A stretch of DNA of 64,000 nucleotides from Micromonospora sonchi (GTDB lineage: Bacteria > Actinomycetota > Actinomycetes > Mycobacteriales > Micromonosporaceae): NCBI RefSeq assembly GCF_014646235.1, contig NZ_BMNB01000009.1:62001-126000 (forward strand), written 5' to 3'. The position numbers and the translations under genes are program-made. How positions within the stretch are numbered: position 1 is the stretch's first letter; the number at the start of each line of letters is the position of its first letter. The notes beneath the pieces are model-generated. The model was not told the origin of the DNA and made no database searches. It worked only from the letters and a program-made list of their open reading frames with translations. Below, one piece after another: positions 6,582-15,299 of the stretch.

Positions 6582-7331
6582 ATGGCGGGCCGTATGGTCG
6601 TCGGTTCCGCTGCGCTGGCCGGGCTGGTCCGCCCGGCCAGCGCGCCCGACCCGGCGGGCGGGCATCGGGTGTTGCCCGTGCGGCCCGAGTTGACCGGGCT
6701 GCTGCCCGGCCGTGGGCTACGGCGCGGCAGCACCATCGCGGTCGGCGCCGGCACGATCGGCGCCGGCCAGCTCCGGCACAGCGGCACCACGTCGCTGCTG
6801 CTCGCCCTGCTCGCCGAGGCATCCCGGGCCGGTTCCTGGTGTGCCGTGGTGGGGATGCCGACCTTCGGAGCCGGCGCGGCGGCCGAGGCCGGGATCGTCC
6901 TGGACCGGCTCGCCCTGGTACCACAGCCGGGGCCCGACTGGCCCACCGTCGTCGCCGCGCTCATCGATGGGGTCGACGTGGTGGTCACCGCCGTACCGAC
7001 CACTGTCTCCGCCTCGGTCGCCGCTCGGCTGGCCGCACGGGCCCGGCAGCGCGGCTGCGTGCTCGTGCCGTACGGCCGGTGGGACGGCGCGGACGTGATG
7101 CTCCAGGTGGTCCGCGGGGTGTGGGACGGGCTCGGTGCGGGCCGGGGCCGGCTGCGCTGCCGCGAGGTGACCATCTCGGCCCGCGGTCGGGGCGCCGCCG
7201 CCCGACCCAAGGAGGTCAGGGTCTGGCTCCCCGGCGACGAGCTGACCCGGGTCATCCCCTCGGCCGACCGCTCCCGTAGCACGCCTCCTGGCGGGCGCGC
7301 GGCGATCATGCACTTGTGGTCGTCGAGATGA
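6582..7331 (+). CDS. imuA': ImuA'-like RecA-fold mutasome protein
   Basis: 249 aa. The opening GGHRVLPVRPELTGLLPGRGLRRGSTIAVG resembles the RecA/ImuA core, but the Walker A position reads AGTIGAGQLRHSGTTSL and is not a canonical GxxxxGKT. This degeneration is typical of actinobacterial ImuA', which interacts with ImuB rather than acting as a recombinase. Conserved downstream strands include WCAVVGMPTFG and DVVVTAVPTTV. The next gene is imuB (66 nt downstream) and then dnaE2, the complete translesion-synthesis cassette. The ATG at 6582 has a weak ribosome site. Confidence 0.8.
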   Translation: MAGRMVVGSAALAGLVRPASAPDPAGGHRVLPVRPELTGLLPGRGLRRGSTIAVGAGTIGAGQLRHSGTTSLLLALLAEASRAGSWCAVVGMPTFGAGAAAEAGIVLDRLALVPQPGPDWPTVVAALIDGVDVVVTAVPTTVSASVAARLAARARQRGCVLVPYGRWDGADVMLQVVRGVWDGLGAGRGRLRCREVTISARGRGAAARPKEVRVWLPGDELTRVIPSADRSRSTPPGGRAAIMHLWSSR

Positions 7332-7397
7332 GCATTTCGCGGCTTATACGGCGACGCAAAGCGCAAGATCGCGGCGGACGGGCGTGGGTGACGTGGC

Positions 7398-9023
7398 GTG
7401 AGTGAGGGGATGCGGACGCTGGTGGTGTGGTGCCCGGACTGGCCGGTGCTGGCCGCCGAGATCGTCGACGGGGTGGCCGCCACCGGCCCGGTGGCGGTGT
7501 TGCACGCCAACCGGGTGGTTGCCTGCTCCGAGCGAGCTCGGGCCGAGGGGGTGCGCCGGGGGTTGCGTCGGCGGGAGGCGCAGGGGCGCTGCCCAGGGCT
7601 CATCGTCGTCGACCACGACCCCGGGCGGGACGCGCGGGCCTTCGAGCCGGTGGTGGCGGCGGTCGAGGAGGTGGCGGTCGGGGTCGAGGTGATCCGTCCC
7701 GGAGCCTGCGCGTTGGCCGCTCGGGGGCCGAGCCGCTACCTCGGCGGTGAGGAGGCGGCGGCCGAGCGGATCGTCGAGCACGTCGCGCAGAGCTGCGCGG
7801 TGGAGAGCCAGGTCGGCATCGCCGACGGGGCGTTCGCCGCCGGGCTGGCCGCCCGCCAGGGACGGATCGTGCCGCCCGGCGGGACGCCGGAGTTCCTGGC
7901 CGCCCAGCCCGTCGAGGCGCTCGGTCGGCCCGCCTTGGTCGATCTGCTGCGCCGGCTCGGAGTGCGTACGCTCGGTGACTTCGCCGCGCTGCCCGCCGGC
8001 GACGTGCTGGCCCGGTTCGGGTTCGACGGGGCGCTGGCCCACCGGCTGGCGACCGGTCGGGACGACCACCCGCTCGCGGTCCGGCGACCCCCTGCCGACC
8101 TGACGGTCACCGCCGATCTCGACGAGCCGATCGACCGCGTCGACGTCGCGGCGTTCGCGGCCCGGACGCTGGCCGCGCGGCTGCACGAACGCCTCGCCGG
8201 GCACGGGCTGGCCTGCACCCGGCTCGGCATCGAGGCGGTCACCGCGCACGGCCAGGAACTGCACCGGGTCTGGCGGCACGACGGTCTGCTCACCCCGGCG
8301 GCGATCACCGACCGGGTCCGCTGGCAGTTGGACGGCTGGCTCTCCGGCGGCGCCCGCTCCGGCGGCGGACCGGAGCGCCCCACCGCCGGGATCATCCGGC
8401 TGCGGCTGGTGCCGGACGGAGTGCTCGCCCAGGCCGGGCTGCAATCCGGGCTGTGGGGCGAGACCGGCGCGGAACGCGAGCGGGCGAGCCGGGCGCTGAG
8501 TCGGGTACAGGGCCTGCTCGGCCCCGAGTCGGTGGTCACCGCCGTGCTCGGCGGCGGTCGCTCTCCGGCCGACCAGACGCGGCTGGTTCCGTGGGGCGAC
8601 GAGCGGCTGCCCGCCCGCCCCGGTGCCGCGCCACTGCCGGGCGGGGGCGCGGGCCCCGTCTCGATGCCGCCCTGGCCGGGGCGACTGCCGCCGCCCGCAC
8701 CGGCGGTGGTGCTGCCCACCCCGCTCGCCGCGAGCGTGTGGGATGCCACCGGTACGCCGGTCGTGGTGAGCGCACGGCTGGCGGTGAGTGCCCCGCCGGC
8801 CCGGCTGGCCGTCGCTACGAATGTGCAGCCCGCCACCGTCTCCGGTGTCGCGGCGGCGTCCGAGATCGTGGGCTGGGCCGGGCCGTGGCCGGTCGACGAG
8901 CGGTGGTGGGCCCCGGGCGAAGCGCGTCGTCGAGCCCGCTTCCAGGTTTGCCTGGCCGACGGCGCTGCCCTGCTGCTCGCCGTCGAAGGCGGCCGCTGGC
9001 TGGTGGAGGCGATCTATGACTGA
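7398..9023 (+). CDS. imuB: ImuB, catalytically inactive Y-family polymerase subunit
   Basis: 541 aa, collinear with Y-family polymerases but lacking the catalytic acids: where active enzymes have HVDMDAFY this reads VVWCPDWPVL, and the SLDE position reads IRPGACALAARG. HhH-type sequence (ALVDLLRRLGVRTLGDFAALP) and the little-finger region follow. Q349SGLWG looks like the beta-clamp binding motif that ImuB uses to recruit DnaE2 to the replication clamp. The C-terminal part after residue ~390 is the ImuB-specific protein-interaction tail ending in WWAPGEARRRARFQV. GTG at 7398 or ATG at 7410 could be the start. 66 nt separate it from dnaE2. Confidence 0.9.
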   Translation: MSEGMRTLVVWCPDWPVLAAEIVDGVAATGPVAVLHANRVVACSERARAEGVRRGLRRREAQGRCPGLIVVDHDPGRDARAFEPVVAAVEEVAVGVEVIRPGACALAARGPSRYLGGEEAAAERIVEHVAQSCAVESQVGIADGAFAAGLAARQGRIVPPGGTPEFLAAQPVEALGRPALVDLLRRLGVRTLGDFAALPAGDVLARFGFDGALAHRLATGRDDHPLAVRRPPADLTVTADLDEPIDRVDVAAFAARTLAARLHERLAGHGLACTRLGIEAVTAHGQELHRVWRHDGLLTPAAITDRVRWQLDGWLSGGARSGGGPERPTAGIIRLRLVPDGVLAQAGLQSGLWGETGAERERASRALSRVQGLLGPESVVTAVLGGGRSPADQTRLVPWGDERLPARPGAAPLPGGGAGPVSMPPWPGRLPPPAPAVVLPTPLAASVWDATGTPVVVSARLAVSAPPARLAVATNVQPATVSGVAAASEIVGWAGPWPVDERWWAPGEARRRARFQVCLADGAALLLAVEGGRWLVEAIYD

Positions 9024-9028
9024 CGTGA

Positions 9029-9074
9029 ATCTTGGTCCCAAACTGCCCTCCAAGGGGCCGGAACGGACCAAGAT
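9029..9074 (+). promoter_or_regulatory. Inverted repeat just upstream of the dnaE2 ribosome site
   Basis: Perfect 10-nt arms ATCTTGGTCC (9029-9038) and GGACCAAGAT (9065-9074) enclose 26 nt. The right arm ends immediately before the GGGGGAG ribosome site of dnaE2, so the structure could modulate translation or separate imuB from dnaE2 expression. Confidence 0.5.
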
Positions 9075-9089
9075 CTCGGGGGAGAAACA

Positions 9090-12000
9090 GTGAGTTTCCA
9101 CAATCCGCAGCTGTCGTGGTCGGAGTTGGAGCGGGTGCTCTCCGGACGGACGGAGGGCGGGAAAGGGAGCGGGGGCGGGAAGGGAAGCGGGAGCGGGAGC
9201 GGGCGGCACCTGCACGTGGTGGATCCGCTCGCGGTCGACGCCGACGGGGGCGACTCGCCGGCCGGAAGCCGGCGACGGGAGCACTACCGGCCGCCGGAGC
9301 TGACCCGCCCCGACGGCGCGGTGCCGTACGCCGAGCTGCACGCGCACAGCAACTTCAGCTTCCTCGACGGCGCCAGCCACCCCGAGGAACTGGTCGAGGA
9401 GGCGACCCGGCTGGGGCTCACCGCGCTCGCCGTCACCGACCACGACGGCTTCTACGGCGTGGTCCGCTTCGCCGAGGCGGCCCGCGCGCTGAACCTGCCG
9501 ACGGTCTTCGGGGCGGAGTTGACCCTCGATCTGCCCGGCCCGCAGCCCGGGGTGCCCGACCCGCACGGCCGCCACCTGCTGGTGCTGGCGCACGGTCATG
9601 AGGGGTACGCCCGGCTGGCCACGACCATCGCCCGCGCCCAACTGCGCGGCGGGGAGAAGGGCCGCCCGGTCTACGGCGAGCTGGAGGAGGTCGCCGCCGA
9701 CCTGCGCGACCACGTGCTGGTGCTCACCGGCTGCCGCAAGGGGCACGTGCCGGGCGCGCTGCTCACCGAGGGGGTCGACGCGGCAGCCCGCGAGCTGGAC
9801 CGGCTCACCGCGCTGTTCGGCGCGGAGACGGTGGCGGTGGAGCTGACCGACCACGGGCATCCGGTCGACGGCGACCGCAACGACGCCCTGGCCGAGCTGG
9901 CCGCCGCCGCCGGGCTGCCCACGGTGGCCACGAACAACGTGCACTACGCCACCCCGGGGCGGCGGCGGCTGGCCACCACCCTCGCGGCGGTCCGGGCCCG
10001 GCGCAGCCTGGACGAGATCGACGGCTGGCTGCCCGCCGCCGGCACCGCCCATCTGCGCTCCGGCGCCGAGATGGCGGCCAGGTTCGCCGCCTACCCGGGC
10101 GCGGTGGCGCGGGCCGCCGAGTTCGGCGCGGAACTCGCTTTCGACCTCCAGCTCGTCGCGCCGCAGCTGCCGGCGTACCCGGTGCCGCCGGGGCACACCG
10201 AGATGAGCTGGCTGCGCCACCTCACCGAGCGGGGCGCCCGGGAACGCTACGGCCCCCGCGAGGCGCACCCGCAGGCGTACGCGCAACTCGACCACGAGCT
10301 GAACATGATCGAGGAGTTGGGCTTCCCCGGCTACTTCCTGGTGGTCTACGACATCGTCGAGTTCTGCCGCCGGGAGAACATCTACTGCCAGGGGCGGGGC
10401 TCGGCGGCGAACTCGGCGGTCTGCTACGCGCTGCGGATCACCAATGTGGACGCGGTCCGGCACCGGCTGCTGTTCGAGCGGTTCCTGGCCCCCGAGCGCG
10501 ATGGCCCGCCCGACATCGACGTGGACATCGAGTCCGGCCGCCGGGAGGAGGTCATCCAGCACGTCTACGCCCGGTACGGCCGGGAGCACACCGCCCAGGT
10601 GGCCAACGTGATCTCGTACCGGCCCCGCTCGGCGGTGCGGGACGTGGCCAAGGCGTTCGGTTTCTCGCCCGGCCAGCAGGACGCCTGGAGCAAGCAGATC
10701 GACCGGTGGGGCGACGTGGCCACGGTGGACGTGCCGGACATCCCCGAGCAGGTGATCGAGTACGCCAACGCTCTCCAGACGTTCCCCCGGCACCTGGGCA
10801 TCCACTCCGGCGGCATGGTGATCTGCGACCGACCGGTGATCGAGGTCTGCCCGGTGGAGTGGGGCCGGATGCCCGGCCGCAGCGTGCTCCAGTGGGACAA
10901 GGACGACTGCGCCGCCGTCGGCCTGGTCAAGTTCGACCTGCTCGGCCTCGGCATGCTGTCGGCGCTGCACCACGGCTACGACATGATCGGGATGAGCCTG
11001 GATCTCGGCGACATGACGCTGGACGACCCCGAGGTGTACGACATGCTCTGCCGGGCCGACTCGGTCGGGGTGTTCCAGGTGGAGAGCCGGGCCCAGATGG
11101 CCACCCTGCCCCGGCTCAAGCCCCGCGAGTTCTACGACCTGGTGGTGGAGGTGGCGCTGATCCGACCCGGCCCGATCCAGGGCGGTTCGGTGCACCCGTA
11201 CATCCGGCGCCGCAACGGCCAGGAGCCGGTGACCTACCCGCACCCGCTGATGCGCAACGCGCTGGAGAAGACCCTCGGCGTGCCGCTGTTCCAGGAGCAG
11301 CTCATGCAGCTCGCCATCGACCTGGCCGGTTTCGACGCGGCCGAGGCCGACCAGCTGCGCCGGGCGATGGGCGCCAAGCGGTCGGTGGAGCGGATGGCGA
11401 AGATCGCCGACCGGCTCTACGCCGGCATGGCGCAGCGCGGCATCACCGGCGAGCTGGCCGACGACGTCTACCGCAAGCTCACCGCGTTCGCCAGCTACGG
11501 CTTCCCGGAGAGCCACGCGATGAGCTTCGCCTACCTGGTCTACGCCAGCTCCTGGCTCAAGCGCTACCACCCGGGTCCGTTCCTGGCCGCGCTGCTCAGC
11601 GCCCAGCCGATGGGCTTCTACTCGCCGCAGAGCCTGGTCGACGACGCCCGTCGGCACGGCGTGGAGGTACGCCGCCCGGACGTCAACGCCAGCGGCGCGA
11701 AGCCGGTGCTGGAGTCCACCCCGGACACCCGGTGGGGCAGCCAGTCGGGGGAGCCGCCGCACGCCTGGGGCCTGGGCGGGCCGGCCGTGCGGCTCGGGCT
11801 GGGCAGCGTGCGTACCCTCGGCGACGAGGTGGCCGAGCGGATCGAGGCCGAACGGGTGGCGCACGGGCCGTACCGCGACATGCCTGATCTGGCCCGGCGG
11901 ACCGGGCTGACCGCCGCGCAGCTGGAGGCGCTGGCCACCGCGGACGCCTTCGCCTGTTTCGGGCTGACCCGGCGCCAGGCGCTCTGGGCGGCCGGTGCGG

Positions 12001-12482
12001 CGGCGCAGGACCGGCCGGGCCGGCTGCCCGGCACGGTGACCGGCGCGGACGCGCCCACCCTGCCCGGCATGGAGGCGGTGGACCGGCTGGTCGCCGACGT
12101 GTGGGCCACCGGGCTGTCCCCGGAGAACCATCCGGCCCGGTTCGTCCGCCCGCAGCTGGACGCCCTGGGCGCGGTGCCGATCGACCGGTTGGGCCGGGTG
12201 GAGCCGGGTCGGCGGATCCGGGTCGGCGGGATCGTCACCCACCGGCAGCGCCCGGGGACGGCGGGCGGGGTCACCTTCCTCAACCTGGAGGACGAGACCG
12301 GCATGCTCAACGTCACCTGTTCGCCGGGGCTGTGGCAGCGGTACCGGCGGGTGGCCCGCACCAGCGCGGCGCTGGTGGTGCGCGGGCGGTTGCAGCGGCA
12401 CGAGGGGGTGGTCAACCTGGTCGCCGACCGGCTGGACGCGATCGAGGCGCCGGTCAGCCCCGCCTCCCGCGACTTCCGGTGA
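9090..12482 (+). CDS. dnaE2: Error-prone DNA polymerase DnaE2
   Basis: 1130 aa alpha-subunit homologue. After a Gly/Ser/Lys-rich N-terminal linker (residues ~20-40) comes a PHP domain with AELHAHSNFSFLDGASHPEE, then the polymerase core with GRGSAANSAV and the catalytic motif PDIDVDIE (D475, D477). The thumb/finger region includes SYGFPESHAMSFAYLVYASS, and the C-terminus holds an OB fold (RIRVGGIVTHRQRP, TFLNLEDETGMLNV). Length and lack of a long C-terminal tau-binding tail match DnaE2 rather than replicative DnaE1. GTG start at 9090 with GGGGGAG ribosome site. Together with ImuA' and ImuB it performs mutagenic bypass of lesions after SOS induction. Confidence 0.95.
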   Translation: MSFHNPQLSWSELERVLSGRTEGGKGSGGGKGSGSGSGRHLHVVDPLAVDADGGDSPAGSRRREHYRPPELTRPDGAVPYAELHAHSNFSFLDGASHPEELVEEATRLGLTALAVTDHDGFYGVVRFAEAARALNLPTVFGAELTLDLPGPQPGVPDPHGRHLLVLAHGHEGYARLATTIARAQLRGGEKGRPVYGELEEVAADLRDHVLVLTGCRKGHVPGALLTEGVDAAARELDRLTALFGAETVAVELTDHGHPVDGDRNDALAELAAAAGLPTVATNNVHYATPGRRRLATTLAAVRARRSLDEIDGWLPAAGTAHLRSGAEMAARFAAYPGAVARAAEFGAELAFDLQLVAPQLPAYPVPPGHTEMSWLRHLTERGARERYGPREAHPQAYAQLDHELNMIEELGFPGYFLVVYDIVEFCRRENIYCQGRGSAANSAVCYALRITNVDAVRHRLLFERFLAPERDGPPDIDVDIESGRREEVIQHVYARYGREHTAQVANVISYRPRSAVRDVAKAFGFSPGQQDAWSKQIDRWGDVATVDVPDIPEQVIEYANALQTFPRHLGIHSGGMVICDRPVIEVCPVEWGRMPGRSVLQWDKDDCAAVGLVKFDLLGLGMLSALHHGYDMIGMSLDLGDMTLDDPEVYDMLCRADSVGVFQVESRAQMATLPRLKPREFYDLVVEVALIRPGPIQGGSVHPYIRRRNGQEPVTYPHPLMRNALEKTLGVPLFQEQLMQLAIDLAGFDAAEADQLRRAMGAKRSVERMAKIADRLYAGMAQRGITGELADDVYRKLTAFASYGFPESHAMSFAYLVYASSWLKRYHPGPFLAALLSAQPMGFYSPQSLVDDARRHGVEVRRPDVNASGAKPVLESTPDTRWGSQSGEPPHAWGLGGPAVRLGLGSVRTLGDEVAERIEAERVAHGPYRDMPDLARRTGLTAAQLEALATADAFACFGLTRRQALWAAGAAAQDRPGRLPGTVTGADAPTLPGMEAVDRLVADVWATGLSPENHPARFVRPQLDALGAVPIDRLGRVEPGRRIRVGGIVTHRQRPGTAGGVTFLNLEDETGMLNVTCSPGLWQRYRRVARTSAALVVRGRLQRHEGVVNLVADRLDAIEAPVSPASRDFR

Positions 12483-12514
12483 TCAGCCCGAAGCGGCGGG
12501 TGTGCGCGGGTCGA

Positions 12515-12520
12515 TATCCT
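12515..12520 (+). promoter_or_regulatory. Leaderless -10 box of the LuxR-family ATPase gene
   Basis: TATCCT lies 7 nt before the ATG at 12528; no ribosome site fits, so the transcript is probably leaderless. Confidence 0.5.
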
Positions 12521-12527
12521 GCCGGGC

Positions 12528-15164
12528 ATGCTGCCGGGCCCCTCCGTTGCGTCGTTTGTCGGTCGAGACCGCGAGTTGGCGACGGTCCGCGCGGCGGTGT
12601 GCGCTCCGGCGGCGCGGGGCGCGCTGATCGCCGGCCTCGCCGGGGTCGGTAAGACCCGGCTGGCGCAGGAGGTCGCGGCGTACGCCAGGGCGGCCGGCCG
12701 GCAGGTCCTCGCCGCCCGGCCCTCCGGGTCCGGCTCCCACCTGCCCCTCGCCGCGCTCGCCAGCCTGCTGCTGCGGGACGACCAGGCCGCCGCCGCGGCC
12801 AATCCGGTTCAGCGGGGGCTGCGCGGACTGCGCCAACTGGCGGAGAAGTCCCCGACCGTGCTCCTGGTCGACGACGCGCACCTGCTCGACGAGGTCTCCG
12901 CGACCGTCATCCATCAACTGGTCGCCGAACGATCCGTGGCGGTGCTCGCCACCCTGCGTACCGACGAAGCCGTGCCCGCCGCGGTGACCGCGCTCTGGAA
13001 AGACCTCGACGTGCTTCGGGTCGACCTGGCGGTCCTGTCCGCGGAGGAGGCCGACACCCTGATCACCGAGGCGCTCGGCGACCCCGTCGAGGGGCAGACC
13101 CTGCGCCGCCTGCGGGACGTGACCGCCGGCAACGCGCTGTTCCTGCACGAGCTGCTCCACTCCGCCTGGGAGGCGGGTCTGCTGACCCGCTCGGCCGGCA
13201 TCTGGCGGTTGACCGGGCGGCTGCGGACGACCGCCCGCCTGACCGAGCTGCTGCACGACCGGCTGGCCACCGCCGATCCCGACGAGCGCGACGCGCTCGA
13301 GACGATCGCCGTCGGTGAGCCGGTGCCGCTGGACGTGCTGCGGCAGCTGGTGGCCGGGGAGCTGCTGGAGACCCTGGAGCGGCGCCGGCTGATCACGGTG
13401 GCGGAGCGCGACCACCCGCTGGTACGCCTCGCCCACCCCCTCTACGGCGAACTGCTGCGGGACGAGATGCCACAGCTGGCCCGGCTGCGGCACATCCGCC
13501 GGCTCGCCGACGCGCAGGAGACGGCCGGGATCCACCAGGACGAGGACGTGCTGCGGGTGGCGATGTGGCGGCTCGACGCGGGCGGGCCGGTCAACCCCGA
13601 ACTGATGCTCGCCGCCGCCCGGCAGGCGGCCCTGATCCGCCAGTACGAACTCGTCGAGCGCCTGGCGCTGCGCGCCCGTCAGGCCGGTGCGGGCGTATCC
13701 GCCGGACTGACCGTGGTCGGGGCGCTGTTCCAGTCCGGGCGCTCGGCGGAGGCGCTGCGGTGGTGCGCCGAACTGGCGGCGCAGGCCGGCGACGACGCCG
13801 AGCGCGCGCAGATCGCGCTCACCCACGCCTCCCTGCTGGCCCACGGCCGTGACGCGCCCGGCCTGGCGCACGCGGTGCTCGACGCGGCCGCGGTCACCGA
13901 CCCGTTCTGGCAGGCCCAGATCGAGGTGAACCGGCTTTACCTGCGGACGTACGAGTTGGACTGCACCGGGGTCGAGGCGGCGCTGTCCCTCTTCGACCGG
14001 GCCGAGTCGGTGGCCGTGCGGCTCGGGGCGGCCAGTGCCGCCGGTGGTGCGTTGATGCTGGCCGGCCGCTATGCGGAGGTCATTCCGCTGGTGCAGCGGG
14101 CCATCCCGCTGGCGGCTGGGCACGACGGGCCGGGCCGGCTGCTGGCCGACAGCATGCGTCCGGCCAACGCGTGGATGCGCGCCAACCTGCTGGACCTGCC
14201 GGCGGCGCTGGCCGAGGCGGAGACGTCGTACCGGGAGAGCCTGCACCCGCCGGACCGGATCGCGCAGGCGGTGAGCGCCTTCACCCTCAGCCGGATCACC
14301 CTGATGCTCGGCCGCCCGGTGGCCGCGCTGCGCTGGGCGGCCGAGGCGCACGTCGTCGGCCGGCAGGCCCAGCTGCGGGCCGTGTGCCGGTGGTCGGCCG
14401 GCGTGCGGCTGCAGGCGGCGGCGCAGGCCGGGGCCGCCGACGAGTTGGCCGCGGCCGCGGCCGACCTGGCCGCCGAGTCCGGCGAGCGCCGAACCCGACT
14501 GTTCGACATCGAGGTGATGCGGGGCCGGGCGTGGTCCGCCGCCACCCGCGGTGATCAGGTCGGCGTCCGTGAGTCGCTCGGCACGGAGGTGGCGCGGCAC
14601 GGCGGACGCGGCGCCGTCGGCGCCGGTGCCCTCGGTGCGTTGGATCTCGTCCGGCTGGGCGAGGCGGTTCTGGCGGCCGAACTGCTCACCCGTTTTCCGC
14701 CGCCGGCGGACTGGGCGCTGGGCCAGCTCGTCGTGGGGTACGCCGAGGCCGCGGCCGCCGGTGACCCCGCGCGGTTGCTGACGGTCGCCCGGCAGTTCGG
14801 CCGGCACGGCATGCCCCTGTACGCGGCCGAAGCGGCGTCCCTCGCGGCGGGCGCGTGGCACAGCGGTGCGCAGGCGCGGGCTGCCGCGCAAGCCAGACTC
14901 TTCGCCGAGGCCCAGCTGACGCGCTGCGAGCGTGCGGTGACTCCCGCGTTGCGGCTCGACGGCCCGGTCACCGGGCTGACCAGCCGGGAACGTGAGGTGG
15001 TGCTCGCCGCGGCGGGCGGCGCATCGGACCGGGCCATCGCTGCCCGCCTGCACATCGCCGAACGGACGGTGGAGAACCACCTGCACCGGGCGTACGCGAA
15101 GCTCGGCGTCGCCGGCCGGCCCGAGCTGCGTTCCGCGCTCGGCCTGGAGCACCCGCCGGATTGA
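12528..15164 (+). CDS. Large ATP-binding LuxR-family regulator (LAL/MalT-like)
   Basis: 878 aa. An N-terminal NTPase has SFVGRDRELATVRAAV, Walker A GLAGVGKTRLA (residues ~36-46) and Walker B TVLLVDDAHLLD, followed by a long helical TPR-like sensor region rich in Ala and Leu (residues ~270-810) and a C-terminal LuxR helix-turn-helix, LTSREREVVLAAAGGAS...RTVENHLHRAYAKLGV. Such regulators usually activate nearby or secondary-metabolism genes on binding a ligand. The next gene, 135 nt downstream on the same strand, encodes an LPXTG-type surface protein and is a candidate target. Ligand unknown. Confidence 0.85.
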   Translation: MLPGPSVASFVGRDRELATVRAAVCAPAARGALIAGLAGVGKTRLAQEVAAYARAAGRQVLAARPSGSGSHLPLAALASLLLRDDQAAAAANPVQRGLRGLRQLAEKSPTVLLVDDAHLLDEVSATVIHQLVAERSVAVLATLRTDEAVPAAVTALWKDLDVLRVDLAVLSAEEADTLITEALGDPVEGQTLRRLRDVTAGNALFLHELLHSAWEAGLLTRSAGIWRLTGRLRTTARLTELLHDRLATADPDERDALETIAVGEPVPLDVLRQLVAGELLETLERRRLITVAERDHPLVRLAHPLYGELLRDEMPQLARLRHIRRLADAQETAGIHQDEDVLRVAMWRLDAGGPVNPELMLAAARQAALIRQYELVERLALRARQAGAGVSAGLTVVGALFQSGRSAEALRWCAELAAQAGDDAERAQIALTHASLLAHGRDAPGLAHAVLDAAAVTDPFWQAQIEVNRLYLRTYELDCTGVEAALSLFDRAESVAVRLGAASAAGGALMLAGRYAEVIPLVQRAIPLAAGHDGPGRLLADSMRPANAWMRANLLDLPAALAEAETSYRESLHPPDRIAQAVSAFTLSRITLMLGRPVAALRWAAEAHVVGRQAQLRAVCRWSAGVRLQAAAQAGAADELAAAAADLAAESGERRTRLFDIEVMRGRAWSAATRGDQVGVRESLGTEVARHGGRGAVGAGALGALDLVRLGEAVLAAELLTRFPPPADWALGQLVVGYAEAAAAGDPARLLTVARQFGRHGMPLYAAEAASLAAGAWHSGAQARAAAQARLFAEAQLTRCERAVTPALRLDGPVTGLTSREREVVLAAAGGASDRAIAARLHIAERTVENHLHRAYAKLGVAGRPELRSALGLEHPPD

Positions 15165-15299
15165 GGAAGACCGGGCCTGAGTACCGGGACGCGAGGATCT
15201 GAGTGCCCGAGGACTCATGCCGGTCCGTGGGTTCTCTGCTTCGGTTTGCCGGGCGGCCGTTCGCCTGTGGCCGCCGTCATTCCGGAAAGGTTTGCCTTG

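Noticed and set aside
7332..7397. SOS box upstream of imuB
   Set aside because: Searched by eye for GAAC-N4-GTTC upstream of imuA', imuB and dnaE2; only the site at 5645 fits.
7344..12401. 1685-codon minus-strand open frame opposite imuB and dnaE2
   Set aside because: Antisense shadow caused by high GC and codon-position bias; low-complexity composition with no domain, while the plus strand has clear ImuB and DnaE2 motifs.
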